Part shown: positions 37,608 to 47,396 of the stretch, one piece after another
Numbering within the stretch: the stretch's first letter is position 1
Layout: every line of letters starts with the position of its first letter
Origin: [Clostridium] fimetarium
GTDB taxonomy: Bacteria > Bacillota > Clostridia > Lachnospirales > Lachnospiraceae
Direction of reading: 5' to 3'
Assembly (NCBI RefSeq): GCF_900111235.1
Contig: NZ_FOJI01000008.1
Location: 62,001-126,000, forward strand
Length of the DNA stretch: 64,000 nt
Translations under genes and position numbers: made by a program
The notes under the pieces: model-generated
Seen by the model: only the letters and a program-made list of their open reading frames with translations
Told to the model about the DNA's origin: nothing
Databases searched by the model: none

Positions 37608-39233
37608 TTATTTTATATATTTTTGTGCTATCTTCTCAGCTGTTTTGATACCATCAATGGCCGCCGATGTAATTCCCCCTGCATATCCAGCACCCTCACC
37701 ACAAGGAAATAACCCTTTAATGCTACTTTCTCCTAAGTCATTACGAATAATTCTGACTGGACTTGATGTTCTGCTTTCTATACCTGACAACACTGCGTCC
37801 TCCATATTATATCCTTTGATTAAATTTCCAAAGTTATCTAATCCTTCGATTATTGTCTGAGAAATATATTCAGGTAAAATATTTCTAATATTAGCAAACT
37901 CATATGACCCTTTTATGCAAGGCGTAACCTGACCTAATTTAGTTGAAATTCTATTATCAATAAAATCTGATACCAATTGAACTGGAACACTTCCTTTTCC
38001 TTCTTTATATGCTGCGCGCTCAAGTTTTCGCTGGAACTCGATACCAGCTAATGGCCCAATACCATCGAAATCTTGTGGTGTTACCGTAACAATTAATGCG
38101 CTATTCGCATTTTTGCTATCTCGTCTAGAGTAGCTCATACCATTAATTGCAAGCATTTCTTTTTCAGATGAAGCATTTACTACATATCCGCCAGGGCACA
38201 TGCAAAAAGAATATACACCTCTACCTGTTTTTGCTTGATAGGTTACTTTATAATCAGCAACTGGCAGATTCTTATAGGTTGCATCACCATATGTATTGTA
38301 ATTAATAAATGCTTGTGGGTGCTCAATTCTAAGCCCTACCGCAAATGATTTACTCACCATCTCAATACCGATTTCATGTATCATTGCAAATGTGTCTCTT
38401 GCGCTGTGTCCAATTGCCATTACGACTGTATCGCAATCTATTTTTTCAGTTTTTAAATTTTGTTCACTTGTATCTTTCACGTGAATGGATTTTACTTCGT
38501 TATTTGGGGCATCAATTCCTTCCAAACATGTATTAAATCTAACTTCTCCACCTAAACTGATGATTTCTTTTCGAATATTTCTAACTATATCACATAAAAC
38601 ATCCGTTCCAATATGTGGCTTATTGTTATAAAGAATAGAAGAATCCGCGCCCGCTTCAACAAATGTTTCAAGCACTTTCGCAATTCTTCCACTTGGATCT
38701 TTAATCATGGTATTGAGCTTTCCATCAGAGAATGTACCTGCTCCACCTTCACCAAATTGTACATTAGAGTTGATATTAAGTTCATTTGTGTTCCAGAATT
38801 CATTAACGGCCTTCAAGCGTTTCTCCACACATTGACCACGTTCAACTACAATTGGCTTAAGTCCACAGCGAGCCAAAAACAATGCACAAAACATTCCTGC
38901 TGGTCCAAACCCAATTATGATTGGTCTCAAGGTATTCTCTTGATTATCAGATATCTGTGTACAAGGAAACGTATATTTATTTTCTGTAGTTAACATAACA
39001 TTATTATTGTAAACTTTTTTAATTGTTTTATTTTCTAAGCTCTGATTTTTGATTTTGACATTTACTGCATAGACATAAAGAATTTCAGGTTTATGTCTTG
39101 CATCAATGGATCTTTTCACAATTTTATATTCAAACTCCAATTCATCACTCAGCTTTAATGAATGTTTGATTGCCTTTCGCATATCATCTTCTGAATGTAT
39201 TGGTGATAGTTTTAGTTGATTAATTCTAATCAT
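37608..39233 (-). CDS. FAD-dependent oxidoreductase (NAD(P)/FAD dehydrogenase-like, YtfP/BaiN-related class)
   Basis: About 541 aa. After an N-terminal region (about 100 aa) comes the Rossmann FAD motif PIIGFGPAGMFCALFLARCGLKPIVVERG and a C-terminal FAD-binding CGEGAGYAGGITSAAIDGIKTAEKIAQ. LGQVTPC and CMCPGGYVVNASS are typical of a large uncharacterised family of Firmicute flavoproteins. An in-frame ATG at 39269 has no ribosome site and directly abuts 16-bp repeats. The ATG at 39233 (MIRINQLKL) is preceded by AAAGAGAG, so it is preferred. Substrate unknown. Confidence 0.85.
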   Translation of the reverse strand: MIRINQLKLSPIHSEDDMRKAIKHSLKLSDELEFEYKIVKRSIDARHKPEILYVYAVNVKIKNQSLENKTIKKVYNNNVMLTTENKYTFPCTQISDNQENTLRPIIIGFGPAGMFCALFLARCGLKPIVVERGQCVEKRLKAVNEFWNTNELNINSNVQFGEGGAGTFSDGKLNTMIKDPSGRIAKVLETFVEAGADSSILYNNKPHIGTDVLCDIVRNIRKEIISLGGEVRFNTCLEGIDAPNNEVKSIHVKDTSEQNLKTEKIDCDTVVMAIGHSARDTFAMIHEIGIEMVSKSFAVGLRIEHPQAFINYNTYGDATYKNLPVADYKVTYQAKTGRGVYSFCMCPGGYVVNASSEKEMLAINGMSYSRRDSKNANSALIVTVTPQDFDGIGPLAGIEFQRKLERAAYKEGKGSVPVQLVSDFIDNRISTKLGQVTPCIKGSYEFANIRNILPEYISQTIIEGLDNFGNLIKGYNMEDAVLSGIESRTSSPVRIIRNDLGESSIKGLFPCGEGAGYAGGITSAAIDGIKTAEKIAQKYIK

Positions 39234-39281
39234 TCTTGCTCTCTTTCTCAATTCAAATATTAATTCCATTTCATATTGCTA

Positions 39282-39345
39282 TCTACTTGCATTAGTGTCT
39301 TCTTGCATTGGCGTCTACTTGCATTTCTGACTACTTGCTGGCCGC
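39282..39345. repeat. 16-bp tandem repeat spanning the stop codon of the YhiN-family gene
   Basis: On the minus strand four 16-base units follow each other: GCAAGTAGTCAGAAAT, GCAAGTAGACGCCAAT, GCAAGAAGACACTAAT, GCAAGTAGATAGCAAT. The first contains the gene's Ser-Lys-stop codons; the rest fill the gap to the next gene. Confidence 0.85.
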
Positions 39346-40548
39346 AAATCCAGCCACGTATCCTGAACTCCATGCCCATTGAAGGTTATATCCTCCGCAA
39401 ATGCCATCAACATCAACCAATTCTCCAGCAAAATACAAATCACTAACTATTTTGGACTGCATTGTTTTACTATTGATTTCACTCGTTTTTACGCCACCAG
39501 AACAAACTTGTGCATTTTCAAATGAATTAAACCCAGTTATAGGTACAACAAATGCTTTTATAATTGATATTATTTTTTCTAAAGGATCTATTTTATTGCT
39601 TACAATATCATTAAGATTCACATTCGCACGCTTAAGGACTGCACCTACTAACTTTTTATTCAGTAAACCGGTTAAAAATTGTTCCATTGTCTTATAGCCA
39701 TCATCTAAAATACGACTTTTTAACATAGTAACCAAATCAGACTCATTTATTAGTGGCAACATATCAATCACAACTTCAGTTTTACGATTTGAATCTACAG
39801 CTATAACTGCAAAACGGCTAATTTGAAATACTGGTATTCCAGAAATACCGTAGTCTGTATATTGCACTTCTCCAGTATCTGACGCAACAAGTTCATCATC
39901 AACCATTAGTTGTACTTTTCCTTCACTTCGAACGCCAGACATCATCTTACAAAGATTCAAATCTGACTTTAACTGTACTAATGCAGGTAGCGGCTTAACA
40001 ATCGAATGTCCTAGCGCCTTTGCAAGCTTATAGCCTGAACCATCGGAACCAGACTTCGGTGCAGCATTTGAACCAGTTGCAATAATTAACTTTTTGCATG
40101 TAAACTGGCCTTTCGTAGTATTTATCTTAAATAAATCATCTGTTTTTCCTATGTTTATAATATCAATATCCGTATTGATAGAAACTTTTTGGTGTTCTAA
40201 TTCAAGCCTCAAAACATCTAACACAGAGGATGCCTGTTCTGAATTCGGATAAATATAACCATTTTTACTCTTCGGATATATTCCTAAGCTTTGAAAGAAA
40301 TCCATCGTATCAGATACACTGAACAAATCAATGATATCCATAACGAAATCTTTATCATCACACAAATAGCAATCCTTTTGTAATGCAGTATTTGTAATAT
40401 TGCATTTTCCATTACCTGTTTGTAATATCTTTTTTCCAACTCTGTCTGAATGATCAAGAATTCCAGTATTTAAGCCATTTTTTGCAGCGGTGATTGCTGC
40501 AATCATACCTGAAGCTCCACCACCTATTACGATACAATCAAAATACAT
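39331..40548 (-). CDS. YhiN/HI0933-type NAD(P)/FAD-dependent flavoprotein (aminoacetone oxidase family)
   Basis: A 405-aa flavoprotein with FAD motif VIGGGASGMIAAITAAKNGL at the N-terminus, DHSDRVGKKILQTGNGKCNITN, IATGSNAAPKSGSDGSGY and the C-terminal FAGELVDVDGICGGYNLQWAWSSGYVAG. The family is called BaiN/RdsA or aminoacetone oxidase family; true reaction is unsettled. It is transcribed just before another FAD protein gene; 16-bp repeats derived from its 3' end lie between them. Confidence 0.9.
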   Translation of the reverse strand: MYFDCIVIGGGASGMIAAITAAKNGLNTGILDHSDRVGKKILQTGNGKCNITNTALQKDCYLCDDKDFVMDIIDLFSVSDTMDFFQSLGIYPKSKNGYIYPNSEQASSVLDVLRLELEHQKVSINTDIDIINIGKTDDLFKINTTKGQFTCKKLIIATGSNAAPKSGSDGSGYKLAKALGHSIVKPLPALVQLKSDLNLCKMMSGVRSEGKVQLMVDDELVASDTGEVQYTDYGISGIPVFQISRFAVIAVDSNRKTEVVIDMLPLINESDLVTMLKSRILDDGYKTMEQFLTGLLNKKLVGAVLKRANVNLNDIVSNKIDPLEKIISIIKAFVVPITGFNSFENAQVCSGGVKTSEINSKTMQSKIVSDLYFAGELVDVDGICGGYNLQWAWSSGYVAGFAASK

Positions 40549-40630
40549 CTAAATCCTCCTAAAAAATCAATATAGCACTAATTATAATGCCTCACGACAT
40601 TTATCGCAACAAAAATAACCCTTACTTCAC

Positions 40631-40671
40631 AGAAATGGGGCGTGATTCCTATGGAACCCCACCCCATTTCT
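40631..40671 (-). terminator. GC-rich hairpin after BofC-like gene
   Basis: AGAAATGGGG pairs with CCCCATTTCT around a 20-base loop, part of which pairs further (GGTTCC/GGAATC-like). It lies 40 bases after the stop at 40711. There is no T-tract directly after it, so termination is only likely. Confidence 0.5.
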
Positions 40672-40710
40672 ATATGATATCAGTAATAATTTGACCTATA
40701 TTTTATTTCT

Positions 40711-41307
40711 CTAGCTTGTATACGTTTCGAGAAAATTATACAATTCTTTCTGACTACTAATTTTTTTCCCATTTACGATTTCTCTTTGAACTGATTCCGG
40801 TAAATTAGATAGTTTGATCGTTGTATTATCATATAACGTGGTCTTGTCCTCTAAATATATCGTAAGATACCCGTTCTCCACAAAAATATAGTATACACTT
40901 GGCAAATCCGCTGTACTAAATGATTTACGCACAATCACCTTCTTACTCGAAAACGAAGCCAATTCATATGAAATAATTCCCTGTGCTTTATCTGTAAGCG
41001 TAGGCGTAATCATATACGTTCTAAGCTCTTTTATCAATTTTTCTCTGGTATATCCTAGATACTGTAGCGGTGTCGAAATCTTTTCTTCTGTTAAGCTTTT
41101 CGTATCAATATTATAGTATTCAATCACATATTCTGTTACATTAGAAATTATTTCTTCGCTGTTGGCATCAACTGCCTGCGTAGGGATGTCATTTACTTTA
41201 TAATCATTCCCATTATTGGAAAAATATTTAACTGAATAAGCATAGCTGACGAAATATACGCCAACCATTAATATTATAAAAAGGCCTGCAAGATACACTT
41301 TTTTCAT
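40711..41307 (-). CDS. BofC C-terminal-domain-like secreted/membrane-anchored protein
   Basis: The 198-aa protein has an N-terminal membrane anchor (about residues 4-24) and an extracytoplasmic part. The segments TEYVIEYYNIDTKSLTEEK and YLGYTREKLIKELRTYM, with a following beta-strand region, resemble the BofC C-terminal domain fold found in many Clostridia proteins. In Bacillus BofC is a forespore signalling inhibitor of SpoIVB. The similarity is by eye and weak; sporulation function is not shown. Single gene, own hairpin downstream. Confidence 0.6.
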   Translation of the reverse strand: MKKVYLAGLFIILMVGVYFVSYAYSVKYFSNNGNDYKVNDIPTQAVDANSEEIISNVTEYVIEYYNIDTKSLTEEKISTPLQYLGYTREKLIKELRTYMITPTLTDKAQGIISYELASFSSKKVIVRKSFSTADLPSVYYIFVENGYLTIYLEDKTTLYDNTTIKLSNLPESVQREIVNGKKISSQKELYNFLETYTS

Positions 41308-41415
41308 ATCAACTCCTATCTATATGCTCGCGCATACAATCAAGATATAATAAATTATGTGTATATTATCTGCCAATTTTTACAATTTATTCAATTATTT
41401 ACAAATATTTACCTT

Positions 41416-41802
41416 CTAATTACTAAAATGAAATACATTAGGTATCAAATCACCGATTCTATATTCTTTCGTTTCTTCCCCTTGTGACAGAACTATGATT
41501 CCATCAGCTTGCATAAATTCTGCCATGACCTGTCTGCACATTCCACATGGATATGTAAATTTATCTGAAGATGAGACAATTGCTATTTTCTTGATGTTTT
41601 TGTTACCAGCTGCAATTGAAGCATATATAGCAACGCGTTCTGCACACATTGTGGCCCCATATGAAGCATTTTCTATGTTACAGCCTGTATAAATGCTACC
41701 CTCATCACTAAGCGCGGCTGCGCCCACTTTAAAGCGTGAATAAGGTGAGTATGAATGAATCATCGCCGTCTTAGCAAGATTAACTAATTTTTCATTTTCC
41801 AT
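41416..41802 (-). CDS. cdd: cytidine deaminase
   Basis: Zn-dependent deamination of cytidine and deoxycytidine to uridine. The 128-aa homotetrameric-type enzyme has YSPYSRFKVGAAAL, CNIENASYGATMCAERVA (Zn Cys and catalytic Glu) and PCGMCRQVMAEF (two Zn Cys). Its start overlaps the upstream CBS gene by 11 bases. In related genomes cdd is in the ybeY-era run, as here (phoH-ybeY-...-cdd). Confidence 0.96.
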   Translation of the reverse strand: MENEKLVNLAKTAMIHSYSPYSRFKVGAAALSDEGSIYTGCNIENASYGATMCAERVAIYASIAAGNKNIKKIAIVSSSDKFTYPCGMCRQVMAEFMQADGIIVLSQGEETKEYRIGDLIPNVFHFSN

Positions 41803-42250
41803 TGATATTTTCCTGCGTATGCTTGTCCAAATCTTTATTTTCCTGTTTAATGCTTATCTTATCATAATAATATTTGATTACATCTTTCCTTGTAATAATA
41901 CCCATAAAAAGATTTCTGTCATCTACAACCGGTACAAAGTTTTGAACCATTACTTTAAAAAGCAAATCATCAATTGTAGCGCTTATTTTAACTGGTGGGT
42001 TCCAATTTTCTCTCATGATATCTGTAATTTTATATTCTTCATGGTGTTTATTTCCAAAAGATTCCTTATCTAGCATATGCCAAAGAAAATCTCCTTCATT
42101 AACGGTTCCAATGTATTCTCCGGACCTATTCAAAACAGGAATTGCTGTATAATAATACGCTTTAATTTTTTCTAATCCTTGTTTTAACGAATCATCACCA
42201 TATACATATGCCACTGTACTTTTAGGCATTAACAAAAAAAGTATGTTCAT
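41792..42250 (-). CDS. CBS-domain-pair protein
   Basis: At 152 aa it holds two CBS motifs (about residues 8-65 and 75-130: AYVYGDDSLKQGLEKI, TAIPVLNRSGEYIGTVNEGDFLWHML and FVPVVDDRNLFMGIITRKDVIKYYY). Such stand-alone CBS pairs often bind adenine nucleotides and act as sensors. The charged C-tail (about 135-152) runs into cdd with an 11-base overlap. Ligand and target are unknown. Confidence 0.85.
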   Translation of the reverse strand: MNILFLLMPKSTVAYVYGDDSLKQGLEKIKAYYYTAIPVLNRSGEYIGTVNEGDFLWHMLDKESFGNKHHEEYKITDIMRENWNPPVKISATIDDLLFKVMVQNFVPVVDDRNLFMGIITRKDVIKYYYDKISIKQENKDLDKHTQENINGK

Positions 42251-42315
42251 TTTTATTTACCTTTCGAAATAATTAATTTTTATTTTATAATTCATAAATT
42301 TTAATAATTCAATCA

Positions 42316-43452
42316 TTATTGTATGCTATCAAGAATTTTAACAGAACTTTCGCTCGTTGCTTCGATTTGACAAATCCATGTTTTTCCTTGATTTAATATA
42401 ATTTCTTTTCCATCTTTATCGTAATATTTTGTTGGACCATATTCAGTACTATTTTTCCATGTAACCGCCTCCGCCTTACCATCTGTAATATAAAGACCTT
42501 TGCCTGTTCCTGTTACAATATAATTTGGTGTTCCAGTTGGCCAATATGTACCATTTACATATTTCACAAGAATATTTTTATACTTTAGTTGCTCTCCAGT
42601 TTCAGCATCAATTTGCTTAGCACCAAACTGGAACCTATCGTATTGTTTATCTATTTGATCATAAGTGAAATATGGTTTATTATAAACATATCCCGGATAA
42701 AATTCAAGGCATGTCTGTCCATTCTCAATTGTAACATCCTTCGTATCGTCATTATCAAATGTAAATGGCTGTTGGTAATTGTCGGGATATACTGTTGGAT
42801 ATCCTTTACTAGCAGCACTTTCCATAATTCCACTCCATGATGTATAAGCATTATGAGGTGCCTCTCTATCAGTAGATCTATAGAAATTGCAATACACCAT
42901 TCCATCTAAAGAATGCATTAGTTTTTTTTGTAGATATTCTTCTGCATATTCTGAATATCCAAAATGAACATACGTTGCTTCAAATTCTTTTGCAAAGAAA
43001 AGATAGTAAGTTCTGCAGCTTCTAACCGGTCCGATTTTCTCTAACATCGTACAATTTTCAAACACTCCACACAGTCTAGTGATTCCACCTTCTACAAGAG
43101 ATTCAAACACAACATCAGCATAGCTTAATGATGATTGTGGCATTGCTTCAAAGATATTGCTATACATAACCGCTACTGGCGAATTATTAACGGTTGTTGA
43201 ATCTACCCATAATCCTGAAAGTCTGCTCCTAGCCTGATTCAAATGCAGATCTTGCACTGGCGCTTGTATTTTTGTTTCTATCTCGGTTTCCGTTATATTC
43301 TCTACCAATACAGAATCATCTTTATAGTCATCCTTTTTTGAGGAACAACTTACAACCACACTAACTATAATGATTATAATTGTGATTACTAATATACCAA
43401 TTATAACCATCTTTCCCTTAATTTCTTTAAAATTAAATATTCCCCAATTCAT
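42316..43452 (-). CDS. DUF3048 (YerB-like) lipoprotein
   Basis: A 378-aa protein with a hydrophobic N-terminal segment (about 14-36) ending in the lipobox VVVSC, so it should be a membrane lipoprotein processed by LspA. The body shows the DUF3048 pattern: ARSRLSGLWVD, PVAVMYSNIFEAMPQSSLSYADVVFESLVEGGITR, IGPVRSCRTYYLFFAKEF and a C-terminal ITDGKAEAVTWKNSTEYGPTKYYDKDG. Bacillus YerB is in the same family; function unknown. It lies 14 bases downstream of ybeY. Confidence 0.88.
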   Translation of the reverse strand: MNWGIFNFKEIKGKMVIIGILVITIIIIIVSVVVSCSSKKDDYKDDSVLVENITETEIETKIQAPVQDLHLNQARSRLSGLWVDSTTVNNSPVAVMYSNIFEAMPQSSLSYADVVFESLVEGGITRLCGVFENCTMLEKIGPVRSCRTYYLFFAKEFEATYVHFGYSEYAEEYLQKKLMHSLDGMVYCNFYRSTDREAPHNAYTSWSGIMESAASKGYPTVYPDNYQQPFTFDNDDTKDVTIENGQTCLEFYPGYVYNKPYFTYDQIDKQYDRFQFGAKQIDAETGEQLKYKNILVKYVNGTYWPTGTPNYIVTGTGKGLYITDGKAEAVTWKNSTEYGPTKYYDKDGKEIILNQGKTWICQIEATSESSVKILDSIQ

Positions 43453-43466
43453 TTTGTCCCCTTTTA

Positions 43467-43964
43467 TTAACGAAATATACCCAAATTGTTTAATACTTCA
43501 TTCTGCTTTGCTTCCATAATTTCAGCTTCTGCTGGAACCATATGATCATATCCAAACAAATGCATCATACTATGTGCTACCAAAAATGCTAATTCCCGTT
43601 TTATAGAATGTCCATATTGTTGCGCTTGTTCAATTACCTTCTCCACCGAAATAACGATATCACCGAGCATTAGCTCTCCCGTGTCCGGGTTGAAATAATC
43701 CTCTGATTTGTCTTCAATCCCTTCAAAATCAGAAGGATTTTCATAATCAACCATCGGAAATGATAATACGTCTGTCGGCGAGTCAACCGCCCTATGTTCT
43801 TTATTAATTTGATGAATCTCATTATTATCAGTAAGTATTACGTTTACTTCAGCCTCATATGGGCATTTTTCATAATCAATTGATTCATTAATTACTGATT
43901 TTATTATATCTTCATACGGTATATTCAATTCGATTTCAGTTTCATATTCAATATTAATAGTCAC
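43467..43964 (-). CDS. ybeY: endoribonuclease YbeY
   Basis: A metallo-RNase required for 16S rRNA 3'-end maturation and ribosome quality control. The 165-aa chain has the metal motif HSMMHLFGYDH (Hx3Hx5H) and PTDVLSFPM upstream. It follows phoH by 36 bases in the standard yqfC-yqfD-phoH-ybeY order. Confidence 0.95.
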   Translation of the reverse strand: MTINIEYETEIELNIPYEDIIKSVINESIDYEKCPYEAEVNVILTDNNEIHQINKEHRAVDSPTDVLSFPMVDYENPSDFEGIEDKSEDYFNPDTGELMLGDIVISVEKVIEQAQQYGHSIKRELAFLVAHSMMHLFGYDHMVPAEAEIMEAKQNEVLNNLGIFR

Positions 43965-44000
43965 TTTTACTCCTATGTTAGTTATTAGGCTAACTTTTCC

Positions 44001-44996
44001 CTAAATACTTTTTTTTGTTACTTTTTTTTGATTTAACTCTTCTGTATTTTCATACTCTTCATAAGCTTTCACTATCTTTTGAACCAACGGATGTCTAACA
44101 ACATCTTGATTTGTTAATTTCACAAATGCAATGTCCTCTACATTTTGCAATACATTAATTGCCACGTCAAGTCCTGATATTGCATCCTTGGGAAGATCCT
44201 TCTGGGTCCTATCACCTGTTATAATCACTTTAGAGCCAAAACCAATACGCGTAAGGAACATCTTCATCTGTGCCGGAGTAGTATTTTGTGCCTCATCCAA
44301 TATTATAAATGCGTTTTCCAGCGTTCTTCCTCTCATATAAGCTAGTGGTGCAACTTCTATAAGACCTTTTTCCATATTAGCCATAAAATTTTCCGAACCC
44401 ATAATTTGATAAAGAGCATCATACAAAGGTCGCAAATACGGGTCCACTTTACTTTGCAAATCACCAGGTAAAAACCCTAATTTTTCTCCAGCCTCAATTG
44501 CGGGCCTTGTCAATATTAATTTACCAACTTCATTGTTTTTAAATGCATCAATTGCCATTGCCATAGCTAAATATGTCTTTCCTGTTCCAGCTGGACCTAT
44601 ACCAAAGACAATTGTATTGCTTCTAATCATGTCTACATATTGCTTTTGTCCAAGCGTCTTTGGCTTTATAGGTTTTCCCGATATGGTACGACACACAAGA
44701 TTCTTATCCACTTCAAGAATTGCGTCTTGATTATCTTCAAGAGAAAGTGATAATGCATAATTCACATTCTGCTCAGTAACATTATTGTTTCGTTTTGATA
44801 ATTCAACTAGATTATGAATCACTGCTGTAGCCCTCTTCGTACTAATTTCAGGTCCTATAACTTTAACATTAGAATCTCTTGCTATTATAGTTACTTTTAG
44901 TGTTTTCTCGATTTTCTTAATATACTCATCGAACTGTCCAAAAACATTCTTACTATGTTCCATAGGAATATCTAAAATGCTTTCAACTATACTCAT
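44001..44996 (-). CDS. phoH: PhoH family ATPase
   Basis: The 331-aa protein has a KH-like N-terminal region (about 10-90), then the P-loop GPAGTGKTYLAMAMA (about residue 134), LTRPAIEAGEKLGFLPGDL and Walker B FIILDEAQNTTPAQMK, GDRTQKDLP. PhoH-like proteins are ATPases linked to RNA metabolism and to YbeY. It overlaps yqfD by 4 bases (ATGA), showing translational coupling. Confidence 0.95.
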   Translation of the reverse strand: MSIVESILDIPMEHSKNVFGQFDEYIKKIEKTLKVTIIARDSNVKVIGPEISTKRATAVIHNLVELSKRNNNVTEQNVNYALSLSLEDNQDAILEVDKNLVCRTISGKPIKPKTLGQKQYVDMIRSNTIVFGIGPAGTGKTYLAMAMAIDAFKNNEVGKLILTRPAIEAGEKLGFLPGDLQSKVDPYLRPLYDALYQIMGSENFMANMEKGLIEVAPLAYMRGRTLENAFIILDEAQNTTPAQMKMFLTRIGFGSKVIITGDRTQKDLPKDAISGLDVAINVLQNVEDIAFVKLTNQDVVRHPLVQKIVKAYEEYENTEELNQKKVTKKSI

Positions 44997-46216
44997 TGGC
45001 TGCCTACATCCTTTTCCGGTTCAATCGTTGGTGATATGGTAACATGTTGTGTCATCGCTTCAGTTACATCTATTTGCCCACTCATTACATACTTATCATT
45101 TATCACCTCTATTTTAGCATTACTACCTATAATTTGGATACCCTTTTCTTTCAATTTTTTCAAAAAAATCGAATAGTTATTATTCAGTATTTTCCGTGCT
45201 TCCTCATCGCTATAATTGCCTTCTGTCATATAATATTCTTGATATACTTTTTCACCGGTTCTAACTGGCAAACAGAAATTATCTGTAAGATGTAAAACCG
45301 AATCTTCAGTAAAAACATCGTATTCATCAAACCTTTTAAAACTAATTCCCAACTCTATTTGTTTTCCCCAAACATTGTATGTTCTTTTTGTTATTGTTCT
45401 TCCAGTATATGTTTTATATTCATGTTTCAATAAAAGTTCATCATTATATTCATATTTTGTATTTATATATACATCTGCGTCGCTACAAACATAATTATTT
45501 TTAATAGGTTCCTTTGCATCATTATATATCACAACTGTCCCGCTAACCAATACCATTCCCTCTGTTACAGAATCACCAACTTTTACTTTTGGAATTCCAC
45601 TTCGGGTAATGATTTTAGTTACGATGCCACTTTTTGTAGCAATAATATCACTAATTTCATTGCTACTTTTTTTAATAACATCTCCATCATTTTCCTTTAT
45701 ATGAATAATCAACCTAGTTCCACTGATTTCAGCTGATACCCATGTGATATCTGAAAATTCACTTCTTATTTCGCTTTCCAAATCATTACAATTTATTGTT
45801 TTCACTAATATTCCTGGCTCAATATTATTTTTATTTAGATAGGTAAGTAACATATTATCCGTGTACATCAAATTACCCTCTATGCTTATGTCCCATACAA
45901 AAAGCGACATCCCATACAGCATGATTGCTGATAAAAAAATGCCAATGATGAAAGAATAATGTTTTCTATATTTAAACATAAAAAAAGGGAGACCAAACCT
46001 TTTTTTAATAATAAGTTTCATTTTTGTCTTTTTCAATATTTCTTTCAGTGTTTTAAAGTCTTTCGCACTAATGTAGAAAGCATATTTATCTTCTATATTT
46101 TGTAAATCCCACGTTTTTATGTCTCTTGCCTTACATAAATTCAAAAATCGTTCTGGCGAATTAGAATCTATGATAACATAAAGATATCCTTTAAAATATC
46201 GAAACAACTTGGTCAA
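44993..46216 (-). CDS. yqfD: sporulation protein YqfD
   Basis: At 407 aa it has a short N-terminal domain, one clear membrane helix (about residues 85-108), and a large extracytoplasmic region with the YqfD signature EIRSEFSDITWVSAEISGTRLIIHIKEND. The gene is in the conserved yqfC-yqfD pair, which is under sporulation control (sigma-E) in Bacillus. No clear sigma-E promoter was found by eye. Confidence 0.92.
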   Translation of the reverse strand: MTKLFRYFKGYLYVIIDSNSPERFLNLCKARDIKTWDLQNIEDKYAFYISAKDFKTLKEILKKTKMKLIIKKRFGLPFFMFKYRKHYSFIIGIFLSAIMLYGMSLFVWDISIEGNLMYTDNMLLTYLNKNNIEPGILVKTINCNDLESEIRSEFSDITWVSAEISGTRLIIHIKENDGDVIKKSSNEISDIIATKSGIVTKIITRSGIPKVKVGDSVTEGMVLVSGTVVIYNDAKEPIKNNYVCSDADVYINTKYEYNDELLLKHEYKTYTGRTITKRTYNVWGKQIELGISFKRFDEYDVFTEDSVLHLTDNFCLPVRTGEKVYQEYYMTEGNYSDEEARKILNNNYSIFLKKLKEKGIQIIGSNAKIEVINDKYVMSGQIDVTEAMTQHVTISPTIEPEKDVGSQ

Positions 46217-46247
46217 TTTGCGCTACACCGCCTGACTTTATGAACTA

Positions 46248-46493
46248 TTATAATTCTATACATTTTATAATACCTGTTATATGTATTTCTTCTGAATTGA
46301 AATAATCAATAACAAGGCGGCTTCCTGTTATCTTGATCGGGCCTTTTTTTGTCATAAGTTTTACGCAGTCACAGTTGTATTCCATTATAGACTTGAAATT
46401 TTCAATATGAACCTCACAATTTCCAGTTGCAGTAATTACAGGCATCCCAAGTACAACATCCTTGGGAAGATTAAGTGCATTTACAATTCCCAT
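46248..46493 (-). CDS. yqfC: sporulation protein YqfC
   Basis: An 81-aa small protein with DVVLGMPVITATGNCEVHIENFKSI and IKITGSRLVIDYFNSEEIHITG, the YabP/YqfC family pattern. It is expressed in the mother cell in Bacillus as part of the sigma-E regulon. It lies upstream of yqfD with a 31-base gap. Confidence 0.92.
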   Translation of the reverse strand: MGIVNALNLPKDVVLGMPVITATGNCEVHIENFKSIMEYNCDCVKLMTKKGPIKITGSRLVIDYFNSEEIHITGIIKCIEL

Positions 46494-46570
46494 TAAGCCG
46501 CACCCCTATATACTCTTACATAAATATATTCATTACTATTTTAAAATATGTATTGGTATTTACCATATGG

Positions 46571-47182
46571 CTATTCGCCATATCTATCTTCAATTTCTTC
46601 TTCTAACATTTTCAACTGCTGCGCATATTGACGGAACTCATTATTTCTTTCACTATTAAGCAAATTTTTCTTGTAGCACATTTGATGTTCCATACTTGCC
46701 CACAAATCCATTGCCATTGTACGAAATTGTACTTCAACGGGGAAATATTCTTTCCCATTTACATAATATACAGGTACGCCAAAAACAATATGGTAACTAC
46801 GATAACCATTTGGCTTAGGTTCATTGATATAATTGCATTCTTTTATTACAATTAAATCACTTTGCTTTTTTAGAATTTCTACAATCGCATAAATATTTTG
46901 AATAAAATAGCAAATAACTCTTATTCCAGCAATGTCATTCAATTCATTTTTTATATTATCTACAGTAACTTGTATTTTTTTTCTTATTAATTTATCTTGA
47001 ATACTTTCCTTCGTTTTTATACGACTTTGAATATGATGGATTGGTTCACTATGATAAGTAAGTTTATAATCTAATATTAATGTGTCTAAACGTGTTGAAA
47101 TATTTTTATTTGCTTCTCCATATGGTTGAATTAATTGTATATAGTCCATACCTGTAAATTGATTTTTAAATATCTTCTCCAC
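46571..47182 (-). CDS. small alarmone synthetase (RelA/SpoT synthetase domain, RelQ/YjbM type)
   Basis: A 203-aa stand-alone (p)ppGpp synthetase with no hydrolase or TGS domain. It shows NELNDIAGIRVICYF, EPKPNGYRSYHIVFGVPVYY (G-loop region) and VEVQFRTMAMDLWASMEHQMCYKK, the RelQ/SAS1 motifs. RelQ forms tetramers and is stimulated by pppGpp in Bacillus. It lies between rpsU and yqfC, so its product could report translation stress; that is inference. Confidence 0.92.
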   Translation of the reverse strand: MEKIFKNQFTGMDYIQLIQPYGEANKNISTRLDTLILDYKLTYHSEPIHHIQSRIKTKESIQDKLIRKKIQVTVDNIKNELNDIAGIRVICYFIQNIYAIVEILKKQSDLIVIKECNYINEPKPNGYRSYHIVFGVPVYYVNGKEYFPVEVQFRTMAMDLWASMEHQMCYKKNLLNSERNNEFRQYAQQLKMLEEEIEDRYGE

Positions 47183-47356
47183 TATGTTCCTCCAACTAAT
47201 CTGTAGTCATATTTATATTATATATGCTTTAGCATGACACAATCTCTAGTCTGTTTATGAATGTGTTTTTAAATACATAATAATTTTACAATATATTTGC
47301 AAACTAACTGTGATTTACTTGTGAAATAATGATGAATTTATATTTTCCTGCAAATG

Positions 47357-47388
47357 AAAAATAACCGATGCATATGCACCGGTTATTA
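47357..47388 (-). terminator. intrinsic terminator of rpsU
   Basis: The minus strand reads AATAACCGGTGCATATGCAT then CGGTTATTTTTCATTT: a strong AATAACCG/CGGTTATT hairpin with a T-run, ten bases after the rpsU stop. Confidence 0.85.
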
Positions 47389-47396
47389 TAATTAAA

